Shown piece by piece: positions 34,778 to 43,839 of a stretch of DNA of 64,000 nt. How positions within the stretch are numbered: the first letter of the stretch is position 1; the number at the start of each line of letters is the position of its first letter. A program made the position numbers and the translations under genes. The notes under the pieces are model-generated. The model searched no databases and had not been told where the DNA came from. It saw nothing but the letters and a program-made list of their open reading frames with translations. Where the stretch lies: positions 1 to 64,000 of the forward strand of contig NZ_LXET01000047.1 in the NCBI RefSeq assembly GCF_001655005.1, written 5' to 3'. Source of the DNA: Hafnia paralvei ATCC 29927. GTDB taxonomy: Bacteria > Pseudomonadota > Gammaproteobacteria > Enterobacterales > Enterobacteriaceae.

Positions 34778-35479
34778 TTAAATAGCTACGGTGTGTATTA
34801 ATCTTTCCACTATGCGATGCCGAATATTTAACTCTCTCGCGGATGGGCTCATATAGAAAAATCTTTTACGGCCAGAAGAATAAGTCAATCTGTCTTCATA
34901 GCTTTTCATCAGAGCTAAGAGTTCTGCATCGCTATTTAAATTAAACTTGTGCATAACAGAACGTTTATGGCTACTGATGGTTTTAATGTTTAAAGAGAGT
35001 ATCCATGCAATGCGGGCAACGCTAAACCCCGAGCATATATAGCGAACAACCTTTTCCTCTTGAGGAGAAAAATAGAGCGCTTGACATTCATGACAATGTC
35101 GTACTTTTTCATTTCCGGCGAACGAGTTTTTCCAAGCAAGTATGATTTTTTTACTTAGCGATTTTAAAGATTCGTTGCGTTTAATGAACAGCACACCTTT
35201 TAAGCAATCAGGCAATCGAGCTAACGATGTCTTCCACTCCCCAGTACAAACGCCAATCAGTAAGGAATTGCTCTTACGATGTAATAACTCGTAATGGCAT
35301 ACGGAGGCAGCACCATTTTGAAATACCTTCACGATAATATCGGAAGAATTTAGGTTATCTTCACTACTTTCTAGCAGTTCAACGGGACCTAAGGCATTTA
35401 AAGCAAAATGTTGCTTAATAAAATGCCAAAGCCCATCGCGATAGAATGTATTTTCATCATCAATCAAAACTCTCGTCAT
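34778..35479 (-). CDS. LuxR-type regulator of the fimbrial locus, CxxC type
   Basis: A protein of about 233 residues from the ATG at 35479. A longer frame to 35596 overlaps the EAL gene and is unlikely. The N-terminus resembles a response-regulator start (MTRVLIDDENTFYRDGLW) but without a clear phospho-Asp loop. A CHEC pair precedes a LuxR helix-turn-helix (FSPQEEKVVRYICSGFSV, then NIKTISSHKRSVMHKF). It is the ninth gene of the minus-strand fimbrial series, so it may feed back on the pilus operon. It shares layout with the regulator at 24671. Confidence 0.72.
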   Translation of the reverse strand: MTRVLIDDENTFYRDGLWHFIKQHFALNALGPVELLESSEDNLNSSDIIVKVFQNGAASVCHYELLHRKSNSLLIGVCTGEWKTSLARLPDCLKGVLFIKRNESLKSLSKKIILAWKNSFAGNEKVRHCHECQALYFSPQEEKVVRYICSGFSVARIAWILSLNIKTISSHKRSVMHKFNLNSDAELLALMKSYEDRLTYSSGRKRFFYMSPSARELNIRHRIVERLIHTVAI

Positions 35480-35501
35480 ATCATTACTCGGAATATTATT
35501 A

Positions 35502-36161
35502 TTAAATAATCGTTTCTGGCCACAGATAGCCCTGTAAATGGCTAGCGCCAGAGCAAGCAGCAATCTCCCTATGCTGTAAAGTTTCAATGCCTTCAATTAA
35601 TACATTGGGTGAAATTTGATAGCAGTTTTTAACCAGTTGATTCAATACGCTTGGCATTGACTGAGAGCGCCAAAATTCATGCTTATCGATTTTTATTCCA
35701 TCGAAGCGAAAATTGATCTCACGCACTACAGACAACATTGAACCCTCGATATCATCAAGCCAAACGGCAATATTCTGCTCATGCAATGCATTCAGATTTT
35801 TGACCAGCGTTTGCTGCTCGGCACACGTTAACCCAACTAAATTTTCTGGATCTTGCAGTTCAACCACGACTTTTTTATCTGGTGATATTTGAATCAACTC
35901 GCCCAAATCTGAGCGTGATAAATCCCTAACGGGTAAATTGATAAAATAGTGCACGTCAGATGAAGAATTTGTTACTCGCTCAACCTGATGGTTAAACATG
36001 GAAAATACAATATTTGAAGGCACTTGCCGAAAGTAACTCTCAGAATCAACGGCATCAGAAAAATGGCTGAGCACTTCGTAACCAATGACCAAGCCCGTTT
36101 TCAATTCAACAATGGGCTGGAGTTTTATTCCGACCGGAGATGGGTAATGAGTAAACATCAT
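35502..36161 (-). CDS. EAL-domain cyclic-di-GMP phosphodiesterase-like protein
   Basis: A 219-residue stand-alone EAL domain. The signature is EVL rather than EAL (GYEVLS). Other metal and catalytic positions look retained: N in FINLPV, E in VVVELQD, DD in WLDDIEG, K in GIKIDKHE, E in LIEGIET and Q in LQGYLWP. It starts at ATG 36161 with AGGAG five bases upstream and overlaps the ligase stop, so it is co-translated. It probably degrades or senses c-di-GMP to tune fimbriation (inference). Confidence 0.8.
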   Translation of the reverse strand: MMFTHYPSPVGIKLQPIVELKTGLVIGYEVLSHFSDAVDSESYFRQVPSNIVFSMFNHQVERVTNSSSDVHYFINLPVRDLSRSDLGELIQISPDKKVVVELQDPENLVGLTCAEQQTLVKNLNALHEQNIAVWLDDIEGSMLSVVREINFRFDGIKIDKHEFWRSQSMPSVLNQLVKNCYQISPNVLIEGIETLQHREIAACSGASHLQGYLWPETII

Positions 36162-37885
36162 TTTGACTCCTGTACGGCAATCACAGCCGGTAATTGGAAA
36201 CGAATATCCCGATTAAAAATTTGGCTGGCTTCCTGACGCAATTTTTCAGCCTCATCCACATCTCTGTTGAAGCGCAGAATGGCAATTCGGGATGCATACA
36301 CATTCGCGTCCACATGGCGAGAAAGGTATACCTGCGACCAATCTAAATAATGTTGTAAGATCTGAGGGGCACGGCTCTGGTTGTATTGCAGCAGTTGGCT
36401 AACTTGGCGATCATAATCAACGCGTTCTCTCAGCAACCATGGCTGCCAAAGTTGCTGTTCCAGCAGTGGAAAGTGAATTCTTGCTTGCTTCATCTGTAGC
36501 TGTTCGGCCTTAGTCAGCAGAATTTGGGTTTGCAACGTAGGCAGCATCAGTGCCAGTCCTGCAAGCGCAGCCAAACACATGGCCATTCGAATCACACCGT
36601 TCATTTTTGGCTTAGACACAACGGTGATATTTGAAACCGCAACATCGGTCAGGCTCAGCAATAAGAGAAAGATGAGCCAGTGAGCGGTAGACATATAAAA
36701 CGGATATTCAAGCTGACTATGTATTGCTATCGGCATCATCAACAGCCATAGCGCAAAACAATGTTTATTCACCTGCCTCCACGCCAAAAACATCAGACGG
36801 ATAAAAGCCACGGCGATCAGTACATAGCCCAGCAGTGCCGAAATGCCCCCCTCTACCCAGCCAAATAACAACTCATTATGCGGATGCGTGATCACCCCCA
36901 TCCCAGCGATCGGCGGCGTCATGCCCAAGGCAAAATGCGCAAAGCTATATTCGAAACTGCCGTATCCCCAACCACTTAACGGATGAGTGGCAATCATGGC
37001 TAACGTGATCTGTAGGATTTTCCAACGTTCAAGATTTGATCCCTCATGGGAGACTGGCGTCACGAGATCCGCCGCCATCATTAGCGAATAGCCAGTCAGA
37101 AGACCAAGAATAATCAGGCCGGCAAATACGATGGTTTGGCGTGGGAACTCGCGCCATCGCAGGGCAAAGTTTGCAACGATGACGATCACTGCACCTATAT
37201 AGCCAGCACGCGACTGAAGTAAGACCAACATGGCGGGTAGCAAAACAAGGGCAGCCAACTGCTGCAACCGCAGTAAACGCGGGACCAAAGGTGCATTTTG
37301 TTGAGAGGCGTCAGATGATTGGGGTAAATAGAGCAGATAGAGTGCACTGGCGATGCCGGTAGCCATAAAAGAGGCCATAACATTCACCTGACGGAAGACT
37401 CCGGTCGGCCTTGCCCCTTCTGCGCTTAGCGCCATTAATCCTGAGTCTGGTGATAATAGTGAAAGTTGGATAAACCCGATCCCACCCTGTAGCAAAACCG
37501 CAAACAACAGCAGGTTAATGATTCTTACCCGCCAAAACTCGCTAAAACGGCACTGTAACAGCGTGAAATAAAAGGCCAATCCAGCCATAACGCCAGCCAT
37601 CTGGAATAGCGCATCGCGTAGCCATTTCTCTGGCGTATACAATAAAGGGATCAGCAAGAAGACAACGCCAGTGAAGATCAGTCTAAACGTTGTGGTAATA
37701 GTGATATTCCGATGCGAATTCAGTAGCCAGTAGGCTAATACAGACAGCGCGATAAAGACCCAAGCGACAATATTTCCAGGCATCCGCAATCCACTCCCGC
37801 CCATGCCAGGAATAAATATGTGCATACCTATCGCCAAATAAATTAGCAAAATAATAAAAATTGCCGTTCGGTTTATCGCTTGCAT
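36158..37885 (-). CDS. PglL/Wzy-type O-oligosaccharyltransferase-like protein
   Basis: A 575-residue polytopic inner-membrane protein with about a dozen membrane segments. A Wzy_C block lies in the middle (GYGSFEYSFAHF near residue 310 and THPHNELLFGWVEGG near residue 335). A PTGVFRQVNVMASFMATG motif near residue 165 is typical of PglL-like protein O-glycosyltransferases. The C-terminal about 110 residues form a soluble helical domain, as in PglL. It lies inside the fimbrial operon between the last subunit and the EAL gene. It may glycosylate pilins (inference); an O-antigen ligase is the alternative. Confidence 0.75.
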   Translation of the reverse strand: MQAINRTAIFIILLIYLAIGMHIFIPGMGGSGLRMPGNIVAWVFIALSVLAYWLLNSHRNITITTTFRLIFTGVVFLLIPLLYTPEKWLRDALFQMAGVMAGLAFYFTLLQCRFSEFWRVRIINLLLFAVLLQGGIGFIQLSLLSPDSGLMALSAEGARPTGVFRQVNVMASFMATGIASALYLLYLPQSSDASQQNAPLVPRLLRLQQLAALVLLPAMLVLLQSRAGYIGAVIVIVANFALRWREFPRQTIVFAGLIILGLLTGYSLMMAADLVTPVSHEGSNLERWKILQITLAMIATHPLSGWGYGSFEYSFAHFALGMTPPIAGMGVITHPHNELLFGWVEGGISALLGYVLIAVAFIRLMFLAWRQVNKHCFALWLLMMPIAIHSQLEYPFYMSTAHWLIFLLLLSLTDVAVSNITVVSKPKMNGVIRMAMCLAALAGLALMLPTLQTQILLTKAEQLQMKQARIHFPLLEQQLWQPWLLRERVDYDRQVSQLLQYNQSRAPQILQHYLDWSQVYLSRHVDANVYASRIAILRFNRDVDEAEKLRQEASQIFNRDIRFQLPAVIAVQESK

Positions 37886-37931
37886 AATTTGCTCTTAAAA
37901 CGCGTGACCTAACATCAACAGGAAACATCAA

Positions 37932-38462
37932 CTACGGGTATTCAAGATGGAATTCCGCCGTAGTACTAAAATCCCCCTCGGTGATACTGTGGTCTGCGAT
38001 ACTTTTGGATGACGCTTTAATGAATGCAGAAAACTTAAGGGAGTTAGCCCCTTGATTGAGGTTGTATTTAGCCGAGCCGTTGTTGAGCGGAATGAACGAT
38101 GTTGGGCTCTGCACATCGCCAGACACTGACTCAAGCCCCACTGCCAAGCCTTTTACCTTCGCACTTTGCAAGGAGAGATAGCCTGTTTGCTCGCCATCTT
38201 CTGTGCCAGTAAATGAGACCAATACGGTTTTTGAGATCGAAATATCGCAGTTTTTTAAGTTGATGCTGAAGGGCTTCGATTCCGAGCGACCCTCGGCATA
38301 AAATGTCTTAATCGCAATAGTGCCAAAATCCACATCTTGGCCGTCTGCATTGATGTCGACTTCGCAGGGTTCGCTGACAACCTCACCATGAAAATTGATA
38401 TCTACCGCTGCCAATGAAGAGCTAGAAAATAGCGCCATACCTAGCAAAGCTAAGAGCCTCAT
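37932..38462 (-). CDS. Minor fimbrial subunit
   Basis: A 176-residue FimA-family pilin from the ATG at 38462, which has AGGGA eight bases upstream and a clean signal peptide ending SLAA. The mature part begins VDINFHGEVVSEPCEVD, with the first Cys in the usual place and the second in KNCDISIS. A C-terminal HLEYP strand completes the pilin fold. It is the last structural subunit before the glycosyltransferase gene. Confidence 0.85.
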   Translation of the reverse strand: MRLLALLGMALFSSSSLAAVDINFHGEVVSEPCEVDINADGQDVDFGTIAIKTFYAEGRSESKPFSINLKNCDISISKTVLVSFTGTEDGEQTGYLSLQSAKVKGLAVGLESVSGDVQSPTSFIPLNNGSAKYNLNQGANSLKFSAFIKASSKSIADHSITEGDFSTTAEFHLEYP

Positions 38463-38511
38463 ATATATTTCCCTCTGCAAAATCACGAACGCCTATTTCT
38501 AGTCTGGGTAC

Positions 38512-39135
38512 TTATTGATACGTAAGGTTTAAATTAATCGTGGTGTGATATTCACCTTCAATCAGTTCTTCAGGAATACGTTCCAACATGGCATACATCA
38601 CCAAATCCGTATTTCCCTGCGACATAATCAAAGGCTCGCTGTGCTCTCCGGGGATCAGTTGCCGATGTTTGTAATCTTCCAAACGCAATCCCACCCCTCC
38701 AGCGGAGCCAGAAACCTTCATCAGATATTTGTTGCTATCACTCGCAACCCCACTGACGGTCACATAAGAAACCAACTGCCCAGGAAGAAAGGTGATGTTG
38801 CCGCCGTGGGAGTCGTCTCTGGGCGAGTTCCCCACAACACCGCAATCTTTCAATTGAAAATGCACGGTCACTGGATCGGTACGATTACCGATCCGATTCA
38901 AACTGACGCGAGAAGTTATACCTAAATCAATCGACTGATCTTTCGACTCCATCGCCAACACACAGGCGGGCTCAGTCAATGAGCCTTGAACCGTCATTTC
39001 GCCATGCATGCCATACACGTCCCATCCATCGATGCTTTTCGCTTTAGCCAGCTGTAGATCAAAAAAGGTCACAGCCCCAGAAAGCAGGCAGATCCACAGC
39101 GTAGTGCGAGTCAATCTTAGATATGAAGTACGCAT
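38512..39135 (-). CDS. Minor fimbrial subunit
   Basis: A 207-residue pilin-like protein from the ATG at 39135. The signal peptide follows (LWICLLSGAVTFF core, ending LAKAK). Cysteines in EPACVLA and LKDCGVV form the expected disulfide, and the C-terminus is NLNLTYQ. It lies 11 bases after the chaperone. A longer start at 39174 would overlap the chaperone and weaken the signal peptide. Confidence 0.82.
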   Translation of the reverse strand: MRTSYLRLTRTTLWICLLSGAVTFFDLQLAKAKSIDGWDVYGMHGEMTVQGSLTEPACVLAMESKDQSIDLGITSRVSLNRIGNRTDPVTVHFQLKDCGVVGNSPRDDSHGGNITFLPGQLVSYVTVSGVASDSNKYLMKVSGSAGGVGLRLEDYKHRQLIPGEHSEPLIMSQGNTDLVMYAMLERIPEELIEGEYHTTINLNLTYQ

Positions 39136-39146
39136 AGCGTTGGCCA

Positions 39147-39869
39147 CTAGCTCCGGTTCGTCGTTGCACGACACTCATTGCCGCTGCACGTGAACTTCAG
39201 CTCTGGACGGCCACCAAAGTCATTGATATAGGTGACATAAGGAGTGGAATACGCTGGAGTAACCGCCTTTTGAGTCGACTTAGGCGCAACCATCACCGGA
39301 CGAAAATCTTTCGCAGACTCACCTTTCGGCTGGCCGGAAATACCGATGACAGTGACGTAGTAAGGTGTCGGATTTTGGATTTGGTAGCCGTCACTGGTTT
39401 TGGTCAATACGATCTGATCCTGCCATACGGTATCTGGATCGATGGCAATCGCGGCAGGACGATAGAACAGTTTTATCTTGGTTTGCAGCGCAATCTGCAT
39501 CACGTTTTGTTTGCTGCTACGCGGTGGAATTTCGCGCACATTGAAGTAAAACGCGGTCTCTCGATCCTGAGGTAATTTGGCAATACCGCCCGTCGCGTTA
39601 ATACGAATCTGGCTTCTTGAACCCGGTTCGACGCGCTGAACAGGGGGAACGACCACTAATGGATCGCTAATCTTTTTCCCGTTGATATCTTCCAGCCAGG
39701 ACTGCGCCAAATACGGTAACTGAGTGTTGTCGTTACGAATATTTAGGCTGATTGATTTCTGAGTTCCTTCGAAAATCGCACGTGTACGATCTAGAGCAAT
39801 TGCCGCCTGGGCGGCCTGCGCGCTCAGTAACAAAACGAAGCTTAATGATAAAGTCTGTTTTAATTTCAT
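39147..39869 (-). CDS. Periplasmic fimbrial chaperone (PapD/FimC family)
   Basis: A 240-residue chaperone from the ATG at 39869 (signal peptide ending QAAQA). Two Ig-like domains are visible: IALDRTRAIFEGTQKSISL at the start, the YLAQSWLED and FYFNVREIPP motifs of domain 1, and a QTKIKLFYRPAAI linker. A C-terminal cysteine pair (FTCSGNECR) is present. It donates a strand to pilins and delivers them to the usher. The start overlaps the usher stop region; an alternative is 39887. Confidence 0.92.
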   Translation of the reverse strand: MKLKQTLSLSFVLLLSAQAAQAAIALDRTRAIFEGTQKSISLNIRNDNTQLPYLAQSWLEDINGKKISDPLVVVPPVQRVEPGSRSQIRINATGGIAKLPQDRETAFYFNVREIPPRSSKQNVMQIALQTKIKLFYRPAAIAIDPDTVWQDQIVLTKTSDGYQIQNPTPYYVTVIGISGQPKGESAKDFRPVMVAPKSTQKAVTPAYSTPYVTYINDFGGRPELKFTCSGNECRATTNRS

Positions 39870-39873
39870 GGTG

Positions 39874-42429
39874 TTATTGCTCTTCATGGATGTTATCAAT
39901 TGGGTTTGCCGCAGGAACATTTTTCACCGCTGCAGGAATTTGTGTTTGGCTCTCTGGATGGCATGGCAGCAGCAACTGTTCTTGCTGGCTCAAGGTTTTA
40001 GGAATAACCACCGTGCATTGCTTAGCACCATCCCACAGCACGTCGAGAGACTCCCCGCCCTGTAAACCGGTTAGCCAAGCCATACCACCGTCACCAACAA
40101 TCGCCAGTTCGCGGCCTTCACTGTTTTTCACGCTGGCACCAAACGGAGGATGACTACCGTCAGCCAATGCCAATACCGCTAACGCTTTCGCCCCTTTCAC
40201 TACGCCAAACTTACGGTAACCGATGGCACCCTCCGTCAGCGCAGAGTCAACAACCGAGCGGCTGGAATCCACGTCATCGGCCATTTTGGTTAAATCGATG
40301 CTGGTAGAATTGCGGTAATAGCTGTTCATATCGGTAATCACGCCGATACCATAACCGTTGGTATGAACACGACCTCCGTTGATTGGCACGCCACCGACAC
40401 CTTCGGTATCGACCATCAAACGCGTTCCGCCGCTGATACCGCCGGAGTGCAACGCTGCACCTTTTGCCGTAATAGTTGCGCCGCCCTGCATAGTCATACC
40501 CGCCGAGGAGTAGTTCCCCTGTGAGTAGGCCGCATTAGCACTCATGTTGGCGAAGTCACCGCGATGGCTGTAATAACCGTTAAACTGACCGCGAGTACTT
40601 TCATCGCCGCCGCTGCTCAAGCCCGTAGAAACACGGTAGTTATTGTTATTATCAATACGGTCGTAATAGCTCACGTTTTGGCTATAGCGGCTATTGTTGT
40701 ACTGGCCGTCGTAGCTCACCGATGCCGAACTTCCCATTGGGATAGACAGACTGACAAACACCGCATCGTCGTCACGCTGGTTAATCTTGCTACGCGTAGC
40801 CGAAATATTGAGGGAGACATTTTTCAGCGCCCACAAATTCATAAAAGTGCTACCTGATAGACTGTAGCGATCGTCGGTAGGCTGATCCCAATAGGTCTGA
40901 TGGCTATAGGTGAAGTAAAAGCTCAGCCCCACATCAGAGAAGTTTTTATTCGCCGTAACGGTATACAACTCTTTATCGTGACCTGAGTTTTGCTCGTGGT
41001 AACGCGCATCGAGGTATTCCCCCATCGACATATAGTCACGCTCGGAGAATCGATAGCCCGCAAAGGTCACTTCACTATCGTATTCGTCAAAACGTTTGGA
41101 ATAGCTTAAACGCCAAGATTTCCCCTGACGTTTTGCTTCACCAGGCACGCTGGCAAACGACTGGGTAACATCCGCGGATACCGCCCCCAGTAAGAACAAA
41201 TCACGCCCAATACCGATTGATGCAGCGTTGTAATCACCTGCAAGAATGCTACCGCCATACAGTGACCAACTGTTGGCGATACCCCATGAGAACTCACCGG
41301 TAGCAAACGTTGGTCCCTGCAAATGATGTTCGTAGGTTGATGGCCGCCCCATCGCGAGCTTATAACGCACCATTCCGGGACGAGTCAGATACGGGATCGT
41401 CGCGGTATCAACCTGAAATGTCTGGACAGTTCCGTCTTGTTCTTCAACCTTTACATCTAACTTGCCGGTAACGGCGCTGCTTAAATCCTGAATACGAAAC
41501 GGGCCTGAAGGCACCGTAGTTTCATACAGCACACGTCCCTGCTGGGAGACCACCACTTTGGCGTTAGTCTTGGCGATCCCTGATACTTCTGGCGCATAGC
41601 CTCGTAGAGCAGGAGGCAACATACGGTCATCACTACTCAGCGATAGGCCGGTGTAACGCCATGAGTCGAAAATGCTGGACGACAGATAGTTTTCACCCAT
41701 CGATAACGTCGAACGCAGCTGAGGAAGCGCGCGGTACATATACACGCGGCTCCAATCCATGTTGTGCTGGCTGCCCTGATCTGAGCCAGAGGTGCGGCTA
41801 TAGCTCCCCTGATAATCACCGCGCAAACGCCACGGCCCCGCATTCGCCCCAACGGTCCCGCTAATACTGGCATTCTGGCTATCGCCCCCCGTATTTGGAC
41901 GCGTTGCCGACGCATTGAGGTTATAGTCCAGCAATAAACCAGGGATGCCTTCATCCCAGCGTGAAGAGGGCACCCAGTTCGGATCGCTGTATTCAATCCA
42001 CGCCTGTGGAATCGAAAGCTGTAAGCTCGAATTGGATAAATCACCGCGTACGGTGGTGCCTTGAAGTTGGCTAAAGTCCGCACACTCTCCCTGGTGCCAG
42101 TAGGTCACTTTATTCAGTGCGGCGGGCTTTAATCCCAGCTCACTCACCAGCTCTGGTGAAAGGCAAGCTTCACTGCTATCGGGTTCATTTTCGCGAGGAT
42201 AAAAGTTAAAGGGATATTCCCCCACGCTTTGGTCATTCACTCGCAGCGCTAGCTGATACAGCCCCGGCAAAATATAGTTTGCTTTTGAGAACCGAGAGAA
42301 ATCGATGTTCGCCTTATCCGCGGTATCCAGCATGTCCGTATTAAACTCAACGGCTTCACTCGATAGACTGGTGCCAGCCACGGCTAACGCCATAGCCAAA
42401 CTGATTTTATTGATATGGAATGTAGACAT
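39874..42429 (-). CDS. Outer-membrane fimbrial usher (FimD/PapC family)
   Basis: An 851-residue usher from the ATG at 42429 (GAGACGG upstream; signal peptide ending SSEA). The N-terminal domain has EFNTDMLD and PGLYQLALRVN with a paired-Cys region. A 24-strand barrel and plug domain follow (RGYAPEVSGIAKTNAKV). C-terminal domains end near LLPCHPESQTQIPA. It forms the secretion pore that assembles the fimbria. A single usher is present, so it probably serves both the minus- and plus-strand subunits. Confidence 0.95.
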   Translation of the reverse strand: MSTFHINKISLAMALAVAGTSLSSEAVEFNTDMLDTADKANIDFSRFSKANYILPGLYQLALRVNDQSVGEYPFNFYPRENEPDSSEACLSPELVSELGLKPAALNKVTYWHQGECADFSQLQGTTVRGDLSNSSLQLSIPQAWIEYSDPNWVPSSRWDEGIPGLLLDYNLNASATRPNTGGDSQNASISGTVGANAGPWRLRGDYQGSYSRTSGSDQGSQHNMDWSRVYMYRALPQLRSTLSMGENYLSSSIFDSWRYTGLSLSSDDRMLPPALRGYAPEVSGIAKTNAKVVVSQQGRVLYETTVPSGPFRIQDLSSAVTGKLDVKVEEQDGTVQTFQVDTATIPYLTRPGMVRYKLAMGRPSTYEHHLQGPTFATGEFSWGIANSWSLYGGSILAGDYNAASIGIGRDLFLLGAVSADVTQSFASVPGEAKRQGKSWRLSYSKRFDEYDSEVTFAGYRFSERDYMSMGEYLDARYHEQNSGHDKELYTVTANKNFSDVGLSFYFTYSHQTYWDQPTDDRYSLSGSTFMNLWALKNVSLNISATRSKINQRDDDAVFVSLSIPMGSSASVSYDGQYNNSRYSQNVSYYDRIDNNNNYRVSTGLSSGGDESTRGQFNGYYSHRGDFANMSANAAYSQGNYSSAGMTMQGGATITAKGAALHSGGISGGTRLMVDTEGVGGVPINGGRVHTNGYGIGVITDMNSYYRNSTSIDLTKMADDVDSSRSVVDSALTEGAIGYRKFGVVKGAKALAVLALADGSHPPFGASVKNSEGRELAIVGDGGMAWLTGLQGGESLDVLWDGAKQCTVVIPKTLSQQEQLLLPCHPESQTQIPAAVKNVPAANPIDNIHEEQ

Positions 42430-42614
42430 TACCGTCTCTATTATTTCTAGCTCAGATGCACCAAACAAAAACAGTTCTTACAGAAAACTATTCGTCCATG
42501 CGCGCATACCACAGAGATAAAACGTCATCGGCGATTTATTTTTTGCGCGAACCTCTCCCACCGAAAATGTTCATGGCAAGAGAAATAATTATTTTTCGGA
42601 TTAATCTATTTTTA

Positions 42615-43142
42615 TTATAGATATTCCACTTTGAACTTTACGATTGCCCTGTAATTCCCTGCTCGCAGCTCATGATTATTCCGTTGGATGGCTAACTTAT
42701 AATTGAGCACCATCGAGCCAACATTCAGTGGTATATCCGGCAAGTTTTGCCCTGGCACGATGATATTGCCTGCCTCATCCTTTAGAACCAGACCTATTCC
42801 ACTCGCCTCACCCTGCAAACTCAGTAAATTTGCAATTTCATCCCGAGTCCCATCAAACGTCAGGTGCACACTTTTAAAATCTGGCCGTAAATGGTCTTGA
42901 GAAGTCAGCTCACAGTTTTCTAATTTAATAACAAACTCTTTTTCTGGGCCTTGACCATTTTTAGCGAGTTCACTGATTGGCATAGAGCCCAAATCAATCA
43001 CCTGCTCCAATGACTCAGAAGATATACTGCATGCAGTCGCCACCAAGGTTCCCGTCATTTTAACGCGCCCTTGTTGCTCTCCCATCGCCCACGCCGTTGT
43101 CACAAAGAAAACCATAAAGGCACAGAGCGTGCGGACTACCAT
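42615..43142 (-). CDS. Minor fimbrial subunit
   Basis: A 175-residue pilin-family protein with a signal peptide (ends TAWA) and an AGGAGAGA site before the ATG. Cysteines in VATACSISS and KLENCELTS form the pilin disulfide, and the chain ends VKFKVEYL. It lies between the major pilin and usher genes, where FimI-like subunits sit. Confidence 0.88.
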   Translation of the reverse strand: MVVRTLCAFMVFFVTTAWAMGEQQGRVKMTGTLVATACSISSESLEQVIDLGSMPISELAKNGQGPEKEFVIKLENCELTSQDHLRPDFKSVHLTFDGTRDEIANLLSLQGEASGIGLVLKDEAGNIIVPGQNLPDIPLNVGSMVLNYKLAIQRNNHELRAGNYRAIVKFKVEYL

Positions 43143-43293
43143 GCTATCTCTCCTGCTAAACCGCGACTTTGAATTAAGGGCGTAGCAATTTACGCCCTGA
43201 GTAATTAATACAACGTAATATCTTGAATAATTCGAGCTACGTCAGGAGATTGAGTTTCAGCCAATGAGAGGCAGCCCGAACCATAAAGACATA

Positions 43294-43839
43294 TTAGTTG
43301 TAAGAAATTACGAAGTCGGTTTGGCTGTTGAATTCACCCGCGGTGATTGAAGAGCCAGAAGCGCCGGTTGCCTGAACGTAAGCGGTGAAGTCCAGTTCGT
43401 TGGTACCAGAAATCAAAGTCTTAACTTCGGTTTCTTTACCCAGCTCGAAATCTTTACCGTTTGCATCAGCAATACCAACACCTACGCCAGACGCGGTGCT
43501 GCTGGTAATACCCAGCAGGTTGCTTGAACCGCCTGCGTTAGAACCGTTGAAAGTGATAGAGGCTTTAGGCGCAGCACCACCGGTTACATCACAGTTATCC
43601 AGAACAATTTTGAAGTTAGCTGGCGTTGATTTAGCACCGTCTTTCAATGCTTTAATCGCAATGGAACCCAGATCAACTGTTTGTTCACTGTTACCTGGTG
43701 CAATAGAACATGCAGCATCAACAATAAAACCGTGGAATTTAACAGTACCATTGCCGCCCACAGTGCCTGCAGCGTTAGCCGCAGCAGAAGCGATACCCAT
43801 AGTCATAACCAATGCCACAGCTAATTTATTCAGTTTCAT
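43294..43839 (-). CDS. Major fimbrial subunit (FimA-like)
   Basis: A 181-residue major pilin from the ATG at 43839 (GGAAAT upstream). The signal peptide ends AAANA and the mature chain starts AGTVGGNGTVKFHGFIVDAAC. The second Cys is in LDNCDVTGG and the C-terminus is QTDFVISYN. It is rich in Gly, Ala and Thr and is the first gene of the minus-strand operon, as expected for the most abundant subunit. Downstream is a 151-base gap before the minor pilin. Confidence 0.92.
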   Translation of the reverse strand: MKLNKLAVALVMTMGIASAAANAAGTVGGNGTVKFHGFIVDAACSIAPGNSEQTVDLGSIAIKALKDGAKSTPANFKIVLDNCDVTGGAAPKASITFNGSNAGGSSNLLGITSSTASGVGVGIADANGKDFELGKETEVKTLISGTNELDFTAYVQATGASGSSITAGEFNSQTDFVISYN

